Shown here piece after piece: positions 27,465-36,426 of a stretch of DNA of 64,000 bases (position 1 is its first letter; each line of letters opens with the position of its first letter). A model generated the notes under the pieces. The model was not told the DNA's origin, ran no database searches, and saw nothing but the letters and a program-made list of their open reading frames with translations. Position numbers and translations under genes: made by a program. Source of the DNA: Bradyrhizobium sp. ISRA464 (lineage in GTDB: Bacteria; Pseudomonadota; Alphaproteobacteria; Rhizobiales; Xanthobacteraceae); the NCBI RefSeq assembly GCF_029910095.1, contig NZ_CP094526.1:5704001-5768000 (forward strand), written 5' to 3'.

Positions 27465-29554
27465 CACGCCGCCTCGCTGATATGCTTTTCTGTCTGCGAC
27501 TGCGCCAATGCGACCAGCTGCGCCACATCGAGGATCAGCGCCGCGGTGCCGTCACCGAGGATGGTCGCGCCGGAGAAGATCGTGACATCGGAATGCAGCT
27601 TGGACAGCGATTTTATGACGGTCTGGTGGTTGCCGATGATCTGGTCGGCGACCAGCCCCACGCGCGTCTCGCCGGTTGATATGATGATCGTCTTCTGGTG
27701 CTGATCCGGGGCGCCAGGAACGGTCAGGATCTCGCGCAAGCGTAGGAACGGCACGAGGTTGCCGCGCACATTAAGGAAGTTGCGTCCGCGCGAGCGCTCG
27801 TCCTCGGCGGTCAGTTCGACGCATTCCTCCACCGCCGAGAGCGGAATGATGTAGCGGCCTTCCCCGACACCGATTAAGAGCCCTTCTATGATCGCTAGCG
27901 TCAGCGGCAGGCGCAGCGTGACGGTGGTGCCCTGGCCCGGCCTGGTCGCAAGATCGATCGAGCCCCGCATGTTTTCGATGGTGCGCTTGACCACGTCCAT
28001 GCCGACGCCACGGCCGGACAGCGCCGAGATGGTCTGCGCGGTCGAGAAGCCCGGATGGAACAGGAATTGGTGGATTTCGTGGTCGGAGAGCGCAGCACCC
28101 GGCGCGATCAGCCCCTGCTCTTCGGCCTTGGCGCGGATCCGCACGGTATTGAGACCACCGCCATTGTCCTTCACGGTCACCAGCACCTGTGCGCCGGAGT
28201 GAATGGCGTGCAACTCAATCCGCCCCTGCGCGGTCTTGCCGGCGGCGGCGCGACTTGCCGCGTCCTCGATGCCATGGTCGATGGCGTTGCGGATCAGGTG
28301 CACCAAGGGATCCGCCAGGCATTCGATCATGGTTTTGTCGAGTTCGGTGTCTTCACCAACGGTGACGAGTTCGACGGGCTTGGAAAGATCCCGCGACAGG
28401 TCGTGCACCAGGCGGCGGAAACGGCCGAAGAGCGAACCGATCGGCACCATCCGCGCGCTCATGGTGGTGTCGCGCAGACTTGCGGCCAGACGCTCGATTT
28501 CCTCCGCGATCATCTTGATCGAGAGGTCGGAACCTGAGGCGGCCAACTGGCTCAGCCGCGCCTGCGCGATGACGAGTTCGCCGACCCGGTCCATTAATTC
28601 ATCGAGGCGCTCGGCCTGCACCCGGACGGTGGCAATACCGCGCTCCTCGCGCTTTGCTTCCTCTCGCCGCACGTTGGGCTCTCCTTCGCGCTTTCGCGCG
28701 GGCTGTGCCGCGCTGTCCGTTGCGAGTGGCTGTTTGGGCGAGGCGGCTAACTCGGTAAGGGGGGCTAGCGCTTCCGCCGGCGGCGCGGTGGCCGGCTCAT
28801 CTTCAAGGAGCTGCAGGATCGGCACCGCCACTGGCGGCGACGCTTCCACTGGCGCCAGCGGCGACAGCGTCAGCTTCATCTCATCCTGTACAAACATGAA
28901 TACGTCGTCGATCGCGGCCCTATCGCAATCGGCGTGCAGGGTGACGTTCCATTTCAGGTAGCAATATTCCGGCTCCAGCTCGTCCAGGAACGGCACGTCC
29001 TCAGTGACCGGAACGACAAAACAGGGGCCGAGCTGGCAGAGATCCTCCAACAGATCGAGCGGATTCGAGCCGTTACGCAGGATATGGGAATCGAATTCCA
29101 GATGTAGTTGCCAGCCGGCAGGCTTGCTTTCGCGCGCTACCGGCGTATCGACCTTCTCCACCACCGCGGCGCTCTGCCCCGGCGAAGAGACGAAGCGTTT
29201 GAGGTCATCCAGGATGGCGTCACCGATGATCTCGTTGGTGGAATCCGGCGTCTCGATCAGGGCGCGAATGTAGTCCTTGGCGGCGAGCGCGACCGAGATC
29301 AGCTCCCGCGTCGGCTTGATTTCACCCTTGCGGACAAGGTCGAAGGCCGTTTCGAATTCGTGGGTGAAGGCAGCGACCTTGTCGAAGCCGAACATCGCAC
29401 CCGAGCCCTTGATGGTGTGCAGGGCGCGAAAGGCAGAATCGATCAGTTCTCGATCGTCGGGACGATCCCCAAGGTCGAGCAGAGCCCCTTCCAGGATATC
29501 AAAGAGCTCGCTGGCTTCCTGACGAAAGACTTCCGCGGGGTCCATGACGTTCAT
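27464..29554 (-). CDS. cheA: CheA chemotaxis histidine kinase
   Basis: 696 aa, all CheA domains. HPt with phospho-acceptor His46 (RALHTIKGSGAMFGF). A P2-like region with LEFDSHILRNGSNPLDLLEDL and a Pro/Ala linker (about 230-300). P3 dimerisation (VQAERLDELMDRVGELVIAQARLSQL). HATPase with DPLVHLIRNAIDHGIE (N box), VTVKDNGGGLN (G1) and SGRGVGMDVVK (G2). C-terminal CheW-like P5. It phosphorylates CheY and CheB in response to receptors. Start and stop overlap cheY and cheW by 4 and 1 bp, respectively, so translation is coupled. Confidence 0.97.
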   Translation of the reverse strand: MNVMDPAEVFRQEASELFDILEGALLDLGDRPDDRELIDSAFRALHTIKGSGAMFGFDKVAAFTHEFETAFDLVRKGEIKPTRELISVALAAKDYIRALIETPDSTNEIIGDAILDDLKRFVSSPGQSAAVVEKVDTPVARESKPAGWQLHLEFDSHILRNGSNPLDLLEDLCQLGPCFVVPVTEDVPFLDELEPEYCYLKWNVTLHADCDRAAIDDVFMFVQDEMKLTLSPLAPVEASPPVAVPILQLLEDEPATAPPAEALAPLTELAASPKQPLATDSAAQPARKREGEPNVRREEAKREERGIATVRVQAERLDELMDRVGELVIAQARLSQLAASGSDLSIKMIAEEIERLAASLRDTTMSARMVPIGSLFGRFRRLVHDLSRDLSKPVELVTVGEDTELDKTMIECLADPLVHLIRNAIDHGIEDAASRAAAGKTAQGRIELHAIHSGAQVLVTVKDNGGGLNTVRIRAKAEEQGLIAPGAALSDHEIHQFLFHPGFSTAQTISALSGRGVGMDVVKRTIENMRGSIDLATRPGQGTTVTLRLPLTLAIIEGLLIGVGEGRYIIPLSAVEECVELTAEDERSRGRNFLNVRGNLVPFLRLREILTVPGAPDQHQKTIIISTGETRVGLVADQIIGNHQTVIKSLSKLHSDVTIFSGATILGDGTAALILDVAQLVALAQSQTEKHISEAA

Positions 29555-29916
29555 GACCGCACCAATTTAGCGACAACGCCGAGCAGCTGCTCAGGCTTGA
29601 AGGGTTTGGTGATCCAACCCGTGGCACCCGCGCTCTTGGCTTCCTGTTTGAGCGCGTCATTGGATTCGGTGGTCAGGAACAAGATCGGCATGCCGACCGC
29701 CGTCGGCAATTTGCGCAAGGCCCGGATCAAGTCCAGGCCGTTCATGACCGGCATGTTGAGATCGGTGATCACGAGATCCAGCTTGCCGGCTCGCGCCCTG
29801 GCAAGCCCCTGCGCCCCGTCGCTGGCCTCGACCACGGTGTGGCCGGCCGGCTCGAGCACCACCTTGATCATCTGCCGAATGCTGGAGGAGTCGTCGACCG
29901 TCAGAATCGTGGCCAT
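29551..29916 (-). CDS. cheY: CheY response regulator
   Basis: 121 aa, single receiver domain: acidic pair Asp8/Asp9 (VDDSSS), phospho-acceptor Asp52 (VITDLNMPVMNG), Thr82/Thr83 and Lys104 (ITKPFKPEQL). It carries the signal from CheA to the flagellar motor or, in a multi-cluster organism, acts as a phosphate sink. It overlaps cheA by 4 bp and follows the STAS gene by 11 bp. Confidence 0.96.
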   Translation of the reverse strand: MATILTVDDSSSIRQMIKVVLEPAGHTVVEASDGAQGLARARAGKLDLVITDLNMPVMNGLDLIRALRKLPTAVGMPILFLTTESNDALKQEAKSAGATGWITKPFKPEQLLGVVAKLVRS

Positions 29917-29927
29917 CAGGTGCCATC

Positions 29928-30242
29928 TTATGTCTTTGGTGGGAAATGCCGCTCGATCATCGCGTCGCCGACAAAGCCGGCGCGACCAATCGTCTTGCGT
30001 AGGGCCTGGGAAAATGCGGTAAGGACTACCGGACGGCCTTGCGCCTGACCCGTTCTTGCAGTCGAGAGCAGAAGCTGGATCGAGGTCACGTCGGCCTTGT
30101 CGACGCTCGAACAGTCGATCTCAAGACGGTCCTGCCGGCCGAAAGCTTCCCGGATCAGGTCATAGACGCCCCGAATTGCCGCAATGCTGCAATCGGCGGG
30201 AAGCCGCAACAACCGCTTCGGCTCCGTGGGATTAGACGTCAT
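29928..30242 (-). CDS. STAS-domain protein at the head of the chemotaxis operon
   Basis: About 104 aa from the ATG at 30242 (MTSNPTEPK); the frame is open to 30302. It has the STAS/anti-anti-sigma pattern: LPADCSIAAIRGVYDLIREAF, RLEIDCSSVDKADVTSIQLLLSTART and RPVVLTAFSQALRKTIGRAG. In SpoIIAA-like proteins a Ser or Thr in the D.S.VT.AD/IQLL region is phosphorylated. Such small STAS proteins are common first genes of alphaproteobacterial che operons (CheX-like position), where they modulate CheA array signalling by an unknown mechanism. Confidence 0.8.
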   Translation of the reverse strand: MTSNPTEPKRLLRLPADCSIAAIRGVYDLIREAFGRQDRLEIDCSSVDKADVTSIQLLLSTARTGQAQGRPVVLTAFSQALRKTIGRAGFVGDAMIERHFPPKT

Positions 30243-30514
30243 CGCGGCCCCCAGTCTCTCGCGAATCGGATACGCGCGCTGCGCGAACCGAATGAAAGGC
30301 ACTATTGGCGGGATACATGATTAAAATCTTAATTCAGAAGCCCCGTACAACTACTGGTTTCCTTCAAATCGGTATTCTAGTGCGACCTTATCGCGAAAGA
30401 TCTCGTATAGCGCTGCCTTCAAGAGGCCCCCTTCGACCGAAACCCATTTGCTCCACGTTAAATTCCGCTGCGATACTTTGCCCGATGTGTCCGCCATCCG
30501 AGAAAGCCACGGCC
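30243..30514. promoter_or_regulatory. Divergent promoter region between the che operon and the HD-GYP regulator
   Basis: A 272-bp gap separates the minus-strand STAS gene and the plus-strand HD-GYP gene. It is AT-richer than its flanks (TTAAAATCTTAATTC around 30319-30334) and must hold promoters for both directions. No specific sigma or regulator site was recognised. Confidence 0.5.
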
Positions 30515-31690
30515 ATGCTGACTCAAGCGCTTCTGGTTGATGACAGCCGTTCCGTCCTCGATTTTCTGAAACGACACATCGAAGCCGACGGTATGGTGCA
30601 GGCGACGGCGTTCTTAGACCCGCTGGAGGCAATCGCCTGCGCACGCGAGCGGGATTTCGACATCGTGCTCGTCGACTACGAGATGCCGAAGCTGGACGGC
30701 ATCAGCTTCATCCGTGCGCTTCGCGTATTGCCGAAATTTGCCGACATCCCGGTCGTGATGATCACCTCGGAGCAGACGGACAAGGTCAAAATGCAGGCCC
30801 TGCAGGCCGGGGCCACAGATTTCTTGCCGAAACGGCCGCAGAGCGTGGAGATGAACGTCCGCCTCCGCAACCTCATCAGGCTCGGCTTTGCCGTGAGAAA
30901 GCTCAACGACCGCGCCGCCGACCTCGCTAGTGAAGTTGCCGCCGCCACGCAGAAGCTGCAGGAGCGCGAGGAAGAAATCATCCTTCGGCTCGCGCTCGCA
31001 GTCGAATACCGCGACAACGATACCGGCGAGCACACGCTGCGCGTCGCCAAATACAGCCGCATCATCGCTGAACAGCTCGGGCTGCCGCCCCGGATGTGCC
31101 GCGACATTTATCTGGCAGCGCCGCTGCACGACGTCGGCAAGGTCGCCATCCCCGACAGCGTTCTGCTGAAGGCCGGACGGCTGAACGAAGACGAGATGGC
31201 CGTTATCCGAACGCACGCGATAATCGGCGGACGGATATTGGCGGACAGCGGCTGCGAGTTGATCCAGCTCGGCGCAGCTATCGCGGCGGCTCATCACGAG
31301 CGATGGGATGGTGCCGGCTACCCCCGCGGCCTGAAGCATGCGGAAATTCCGATCGCGGCCCGGGTGGTTGCGGTCGCAGACGTCTTTGATGCACTGACGA
31401 CCAAGCGGCCCTATAAGCAGCCAATGCCGCTGCCGGCGGCTCGCGATTACCTCATCGAAAATAAGGGGCGGCAATTTGACCCGGCTTGCGTCGAGGCTTT
31501 CTTGTCGCGCTGGGACGCAGTGGTGGCGATCGCCAGACGGCATAACCGGACGCCGATCCAGAAAGCGAATCAATCGGCGCATTCGTCAGCGGCCGAGCGG
31601 GAGGTCGATGGCGCGGAGGAAGGGCGTTTGCTGACGGCTTGCCCAGCGGCTTGCGCGCAGGGCGATTTCGTTCGACGACCCACTACCTGA
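30515..31690 (+). CDS. Response regulator with HD-GYP cyclic-di-GMP phosphodiesterase domain
   Basis: About 391 aa from the ATG at 30515 (MLTQALLVDDSRSVL). The frame is open to 30305, but the added 70 residues look non-coding. Receiver: Asp9/Asp10, phospho-acceptor Asp54 (VLVDYEMPKLDG) and Lys near 106. A coiled coil (LASEVAAATQKLQEREEEI) links to HD-GYP: EHTLRVAKYSRIIAEQLGL, HDVGKVAIPDSVLLKAG, HHERWDGAGYPRGL (the GYP loop is present) and VADVFDALTTKRPYK. The enzyme probably hydrolyses c-di-GMP when phosphorylated, coupling chemotaxis or a sensory input to motility. It is divergent from the che operon. Confidence 0.93.
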   Translation: MLTQALLVDDSRSVLDFLKRHIEADGMVQATAFLDPLEAIACARERDFDIVLVDYEMPKLDGISFIRALRVLPKFADIPVVMITSEQTDKVKMQALQAGATDFLPKRPQSVEMNVRLRNLIRLGFAVRKLNDRAADLASEVAAATQKLQEREEEIILRLALAVEYRDNDTGEHTLRVAKYSRIIAEQLGLPPRMCRDIYLAAPLHDVGKVAIPDSVLLKAGRLNEDEMAVIRTHAIIGGRILADSGCELIQLGAAIAAAHHERWDGAGYPRGLKHAEIPIAARVVAVADVFDALTTKRPYKQPMPLPAARDYLIENKGRQFDPACVEAFLSRWDAVVAIARRHNRTPIQKANQSAHSSAAEREVDGAEEGRLLTACPAACAQGDFVRRPTT

Positions 31691-32393
31691 AGAGAAACCT
31701 AATTCCGCATCGTCCGTCAGCGGCTGGTGACGCACCGCAAGGCTCGTCGGATGAATATGAAGTATCGTCTTGGCAGTAAGTGTGTGAGCGGACATCGCCG
31801 CTGGAGGCTATCCCAGCGTTTCGCTGACCAGACGCTACGATCAGTCGAACATATTTGTATCGGAGGCGCCCCCAGCGGCTACGATTTTTGTTTTAGGATT
31901 CTCTGTTCTCAAGTTCAGCCAGCGCAGCGAGCAACCCACATCAAAGCAAGTCTGACCAAGCTCTTGTCCCAGACCGGCTTTCCTAACCCCGGCTTCTTTT
32001 TGTCATGGCAACTGAGGCCTGTGCGGGATGTGAGGAATCGCAGATACTCGCGGCGCTACCATCGAGCGTGCGAAATCGCGGGAAATCGTAGTTTGGCGTA
32101 CAAAATCGTGGCCCGTGGTAGCGGGGGTCCGCTACACCGCTAAACCTACTAATTCGGAAGCGCTGTTTTCCTATCGGCGAGCAGCCTAGCTGGCCCAGTC
32201 ACGCCTTGATAGCGCGCCGAAAGCCGCTTTTTGTACGTAATCCGACGCGCCTCGAATGTGGATTGGGCAACTTCAGATACAGGAGGCGCAAACACCCGAT
32301 CTCTGCGAAACGGCTCCCAAAACGCGAATCCGTCCTCCGACCCCACGCTCAGAAGCTACGGTTTGCGCAGCGACTAAGGGCAACATCGTTGAA
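31691..32393. other. Intergenic stretch containing a dispersed repeat
   Basis: About 700 bp between the HD-GYP gene and the CitE-like pseudogene. It holds repeat D2 (32065-32200). The rest shows only short unsupported ORFs. Confidence 0.4.
32065..32200 (+). repeat. Second dispersed repeat family, copy D2 (longest)
   Basis: The left half (GCGAAATCGC, ATCGTAGTTTGGCGT, GTAGCGGGGGTCC) matches D1 at 20771-20857. The right half (GGGTCCGCTACACCGC, TTCGGAAGCGCTGTTT, CAGCCTAGCTGG) matches D3 at 50356-50435 with substitutions. This copy links the other two into one family. Confidence 0.65.
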
Positions 32394-33237
32394 CTAGCCG
32401 CAACAGCGTTGTCGCGGTACTTGTTGTTTGGTCGTCGGTTCGAACGATCGGATACAGAGGAGATCGGGCGGCGTCAAACCATCGATGATCGCCTGCGCAC
32501 GTGTGAGTTCATCGGCGGCGGGGGTGAGCACCTCATTCAGCGCCTTCGCATGGTCCGGCCGAACCAAGGATTTGCTGCGATAGCCCAGGCGGCGAGCAAA
32601 TTTCGCCTCGCGCACCGCCCCCTCAAGATCGGTGAACGTGTAGGGCGCATCGATAGGCTCAATCCCGGCCGCACGGGTTTCCAGAACAAAGCGTCTGCGC
32701 GCATGGTCTTAGCTCTACGGCATCGGTGCCGCGTTCCGCACAAAGATCGTTGGCCAGGTCCTCGGCTCCCAGCAAGGCACAGCGAATACGCGGACTTCCC
32801 GCGGCGATCGCGCGGACATCGACAACGCCCAGTGCGGTTTCACACACCGGCAGTATTTCGGTGCTGTTCTCTGCGATATCGAGTGCGGCTTCCCAATGCG
32901 TTATCGCCGCATGCAACGCATGCATCTGCGCCGCGCTTTCACTCATCGGGTAAGCGATGACATCGGGCCGCGCCCTCATCGCCGCTGCCAGGTCAAGCAT
33001 GCCATCTGCTTCCCGGGCATTGATGCGTATGGCCGCGACGCGCTGGCGCGTTCGACAATCCTCGACCTAAGCCTCCAGCAGCTCGCTGCGCCTCACTCCG
33101 TCTTTGTGGCGGCGGAAGTCCTCAAGATCCACGATCAGCGCATCGGCACCGCTATCCAGCATGGCAACGTGCGCCGTACGGTCCGCGGCAGCTCCGAAGA
33201 TCCATGTGCGACGAAGGTCAGGATCGATGATAGCCAT
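32394..33237 (-). pseudogene. CitE/HpcH-HpaI-like lyase gene with stop codon and frameshift
   Basis: From the ATG at 33237: MAIIDPDLRRTWIFGAAADR, MLDSGADALIVDLEDF, then an in-frame TAG (33067-33069). The same frame continues with RQRVAAIRINAREADGM, RARPDVIAYPMSES and ALGVVDVRAIAAG...CALLGAEDLANDL. Near 32710 the frame shifts. In the new frame RRLGYRSKSLVRPDHAKALN and DELTRAQAIIDGL follow, the CitE-like C-terminal region. The final part is degenerate. The family contains citrate-lyase beta-like and malyl/citramalyl-CoA lyases with an (alpha/beta)8 barrel. Two lesions indicate a pseudogene. Confidence 0.82.
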
Positions 33238-33573
33238 CTGAAACACCGTCTTGCGCGATCAAAGACTATTTTTGTAGCACAGCCGCGGAGAGATCGCATA
33301 TCGCCGCTCGCCAGCGCGTGGATCCCGCTCAATGGTCGCCCAGCGCCAAACGCTGCCCATCACTTCCATCAGCTTGTTTGGAGAAAGGGCAGCCGCCGAA
33401 AGGCAGCGGCCAACTCAGCGAAGGAAGCAGACTGCTGGTCTGCTAGCGGAACTTGTATCTGTGATTCCAAACCACATAGAAGCTCGAGCGGCTGCTGACT
33501 AGTAGCCCCATCGAGGTTCTGCCATCACACATTGATACGTAGAGCACACCTCGCACGTGAGGTGGAGGACAAG
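33238..33573. other. Intergenic stretch with a short hairpin
   Basis: No gene recognised between the CitE-like pseudogene and the end of the amidase operon. A hairpin lies at 33547-33564. Confidence 0.4.
33547..33564 (-). terminator. Candidate hairpin terminator after the amidase operon
   Basis: CACCTC-GCACGT-GAGGTG forms a 6-bp stem with a 6-base loop, 10 bp past the stop of the last operon gene (minus strand). There is no T-tract, so this is weak evidence of transcription termination. Confidence 0.3.
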
Positions 33574-35910
33574 CTAGGCGACGTTCTCAGTCCTTCCCGT
33601 GCTCGGCTGGAGCTTGTGCAGTAAGCTTGGTAACGGACCCGGCCTGACGAAGGCGTTCACCACGTTGCTTAGGAGCTGCGAGACGTTGTTCTCGAAGCCG
33701 TTGATGGGCAGGGCACTGCCGAATGCGATAGATCCAGTCGCAAACACCGCACCGTCATTCGGCGCCTCGAAGTACACCATATCGGCCCGCAGGATATAGT
33801 TGTGCGTCCCGCTGAAACCCTGATGCGCGTGCGCCCCCTCCTCGTCGTGGGCGATGTAGTTGTCGGGGTGACCACCCGACGATGCGATGATTTTGGTGTT
33901 GGGCGGTGTGCCGAACCCCAGCTTATAGCAGTCGATCTCGATGCCCGCCGCTCCGCCGTTGCCCAAGCCGAAATCGCCGATAAGCTCCCCCTCGATTCCC
34001 TCGGTGATCCAGGCCAGCGCGGGATCATAGCTGTCAGGCATCCGCCGGTAAGGCTGGCTATGGGCGAAGCCCTCGCCGGCAAACGTGTTGCCGACCAGCT
34101 TCTGGCCCCAGCGCTGGAAGCCGGTCCAGATTCCGCCCATCTGCCCCGTCGTGGCGAGGTAATACTCGCCCGGCCGTGCCGCCCAGGCGATCCAGTGTCC
34201 ACCGGTTTTGCGGCATTCCATGATCCACGGTTCGTCGTCGCGAAACGCCACATTACAGCAGAAGCTGTTCGCACCCATGCAGATGAAGCGCCCACCACCG
34301 GCGATATAGTCCTCGTGTGCATCGAGCATGCGTTCGGAATGATATTCCGGATGCGTGGAATTGAGAATGCATGCATAGGGGGCCATCGCGGCGACACCCT
34401 CGCGATGAACATCTTCATCGGTCAAGACGTCGTAGTCGTATCCCTTGTGCTCAAGCCATGCCAAGATCGAGAGATCCGCTGGGAAATTCCAAGGCAGATC
34501 GAAGGCGGAGATCCGGTATTTCGGCCGCATGTTCACCATCGGGCGACGATAGCTCGAATAGCAGATGCCCGCGCCATCCGCGTGCGAGTCGTAACAGCCT
34601 CCGCCAAATTCCGGATTTTCGTAGATTTCAATGTCGACCTCGGAGATCGTCGGTGGCTGACCGGCCATTGGCTGCACAATGTGGCCGTCGGTCGCGAAGC
34701 GCTCATTGGCATAGGCGATATAGGTGGCGGTGGAAAACAGCAGAGCGATTCGCCCGCTTGGCACGCGCGGCCGGACGAAGAAGACGATGTACTCCTCGGC
34801 CAGGCCCTTGCCGTCGCCACCGCGTACTCGCATCGCGTAGGCGCCGCTGCGCAGCGTTTCGGGCAGCTCAAGCCTCTTTGTGACTTTCCAGTTGCTGTCG
34901 ATCATTGCGTCGGCGTGGAATTCGATGCCGCCGTATTCATGCGGGGCGAGACGGAAGCAGTCATTACGGCCGTTCCAGTTGTAGCCGGTCTGCGCTCGCA
35001 CCGGCCTGTTGTGGCCGTTCGCATTTAGCCGGTTTGGTCCGATGTCGACCACGACATCGCCGATGCCGTGATCCGTGTAACCCTTCGTGGTGTCCCAATA
35101 TGCCACCATGCCGTATGACGGAGGCTGCCCGCCCGAGCGGATCACGTCGAGCTCATCGCGACCCAATGGGCGATCGAACACACCACATCGGTCGATCTTC
35201 CCGCAGTAGAGCTGCGACACGAAGTGACCGCGCAGTGCGTGCCAATCGCGCGAACCGGCCACGAGGAACGGCGTATCGGACAGGTTGTTTTGCCCGAACC
35301 GAAACACCTCTGACACATGCGATCGATATTCGACCGGCGCGACCTTGCTGAGCAAGCTATTGTAGCGGTTCATGACCCCTTCTTGGTAGAGGGTGGCGCG
35401 ACCGCTTCGCGCATCGAAGGTGGCCGCGACGAAATACCAGGCCTGTTTCTGCAACGGCAGCTCCGTCTGCAGATAATCGACCTCGTTCCCGCTCCCGACC
35501 CAGAACTCCAGCCTGCCGCTCGGATTGATCCCGAGGCCGTAGCCGCGGTTCTTGTCATTGTCCCAGCGGCCGAGCAGACATTGGCGATGCCCGACATCCG
35601 GCCATGTCGGCCAGATGAATGCACAAAGCGTGATGCTGCCATCCAGCGCGAGCTTGCGGTCGGGGTCGGCGACCTCGAGAAAGGATCCGACCTGCGTGAA
35701 CTGCTTCTCGACCCGCCAGGTGCCGTTTGCGACGCAGTCGATTTCCTCCTCGATGAATCCCGGACCATGCGGGTGCTCGTCGCCATGGATCAGACGCACG
35801 AGATGGGCTTCAGCGGTGGACGTGCCGTCGGCGCTGACATGGAACTGGATGGTATCCCCGGGCTTCACCGAGATCTTGTCTGCGTAACCGAATATCTTGA
35901 TCTGCGCCAT
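33574..35910 (-). CDS. dmfA2: N,N-dimethylformamidase large (beta) subunit-like protein, copy 1
   Basis: 778 aa, close to the roughly 760 of known DMFase large subunits. Order: a beta-sandwich start (KIFGYADKISVKPGDTIQF, 4-23), a LamG/concanavalin-like domain (about 70-255: TLCAFIWPTWP, LLGRWDNDKNRGYGLGI, AWYFVAATFDARSGRATLY), then the catalytic region (385-750). Known DMFases use a mononuclear iron held by two Tyr and one Glu (recalled as Tyr399, Tyr440, Glu521). Here Tyr397 or Tyr400 (STATYIAYANER), Tyr440 (GGGCYDSHADG) and Glu522 (THPEYHSERM) fall at matching positions. DMFase hydrolyses N-substituted formamides to formate plus amine. Last gene of the operon, 68 bp after the small subunit. 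The true substrate is unknown. Confidence 0.85.
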   Translation of the reverse strand: MAQIKIFGYADKISVKPGDTIQFHVSADGTSTAEAHLVRLIHGDEHPHGPGFIEEEIDCVANGTWRVEKQFTQVGSFLEVADPDRKLALDGSITLCAFIWPTWPDVGHRQCLLGRWDNDKNRGYGLGINPSGRLEFWVGSGNEVDYLQTELPLQKQAWYFVAATFDARSGRATLYQEGVMNRYNSLLSKVAPVEYRSHVSEVFRFGQNNLSDTPFLVAGSRDWHALRGHFVSQLYCGKIDRCGVFDRPLGRDELDVIRSGGQPPSYGMVAYWDTTKGYTDHGIGDVVVDIGPNRLNANGHNRPVRAQTGYNWNGRNDCFRLAPHEYGGIEFHADAMIDSNWKVTKRLELPETLRSGAYAMRVRGGDGKGLAEEYIVFFVRPRVPSGRIALLFSTATYIAYANERFATDGHIVQPMAGQPPTISEVDIEIYENPEFGGGCYDSHADGAGICYSSYRRPMVNMRPKYRISAFDLPWNFPADLSILAWLEHKGYDYDVLTDEDVHREGVAAMAPYACILNSTHPEYHSERMLDAHEDYIAGGGRFICMGANSFCCNVAFRDDEPWIMECRKTGGHWIAWAARPGEYYLATTGQMGGIWTGFQRWGQKLVGNTFAGEGFAHSQPYRRMPDSYDPALAWITEGIEGELIGDFGLGNGGAAGIEIDCYKLGFGTPPNTKIIASSGGHPDNYIAHDEEGAHAHQGFSGTHNYILRADMVYFEAPNDGAVFATGSIAFGSALPINGFENNVSQLLSNVVNAFVRPGPLPSLLHKLQPSTGRTENVA

Positions 35911-35978
35911 GGTGCGGAGTTTCCAATCGAGAAGCTGAGCGAGGCGCCTGCCCCATCCAGCGTGTTGCAGCTATATCT

Positions 35979-36344
35979 CTAGGCTTCGAGAAGGTCGCGA
36001 ATGCAGCGCAGGAAGAGGCCATGACAGGCCTCGTTCGCCGAGGCGTAGATGGCCTCGTCAACCACGCGCGGGGAGGTCCCTCGATGCCCCGACAGCCTGA
36101 CCACCTGATACTTGCGGAACGGCTCGACGACCTTGACCGCATATCTTTCGTCCAGCGGTCGTTGACGGAAATAGATCAACAATCGCTCGAGCCGCTCGCT
36201 GTGCTGGCCCAGCGGCGACCGCCGGTGCTCCTCGATCATCTCGGGCGTCACAAGGGTCCGCAGAAAGTCGCGGCGGAAGTTGTCAAAGCGATCCCGAACG
36301 ACAATGTCGCGGTCCTGAGATCTGTCGTACTCGAGAGGCAGCAT
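35979..36344 (-). CDS. dmfA1: N,N-dimethylformamidase small (alpha) subunit-like protein
   Basis: 121 aa from the ATG at 36344 (MLPLEYDRSQDRD). Conserved DMFase small-subunit blocks: LVTPEMIEEHRRSPLGQHSE, RLERLLIYFRQRPLDERYAV, YQVVRLSGHRG and DEAIYASANEACHGLFLRCI. It packs on the large subunit in an alpha2beta2 complex. An upstream in-frame ORF to 36596 overlaps the end of the preceding gene and is not used. It is the free-standing counterpart of the domain fused to the LivM permease upstream, with the same length (121 aa) and the same MLP start. Confidence 0.85.
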   Translation of the reverse strand: MLPLEYDRSQDRDIVVRDRFDNFRRDFLRTLVTPEMIEEHRRSPLGQHSERLERLLIYFRQRPLDERYAVKVVEPFRKYQVVRLSGHRGTSPRVVDEAIYASANEACHGLFLRCIRDLLEA

Positions 36345-36426
36345 CCTCAACTCCCCGGAATCTGCAAATGTCTGTCGTGAACGGTGCCGGCCGGGCGTAC
36401 CGGCACGGCATCCTGAGACGGATGTT

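Noticed and set aside
30305..30514. Longer N terminus for the HD-GYP regulator
   Set aside because: The added 70 residues are not receiver-like, the region is AT-richer and divergent promoters are needed there; the receiver domain begins at the ATG at 30515.
33802..35028. 408-aa plus-strand ORF opposite the first formamidase large subunit
   Set aside because: Antisense shadow of a protein with paralogous support from the second copy.
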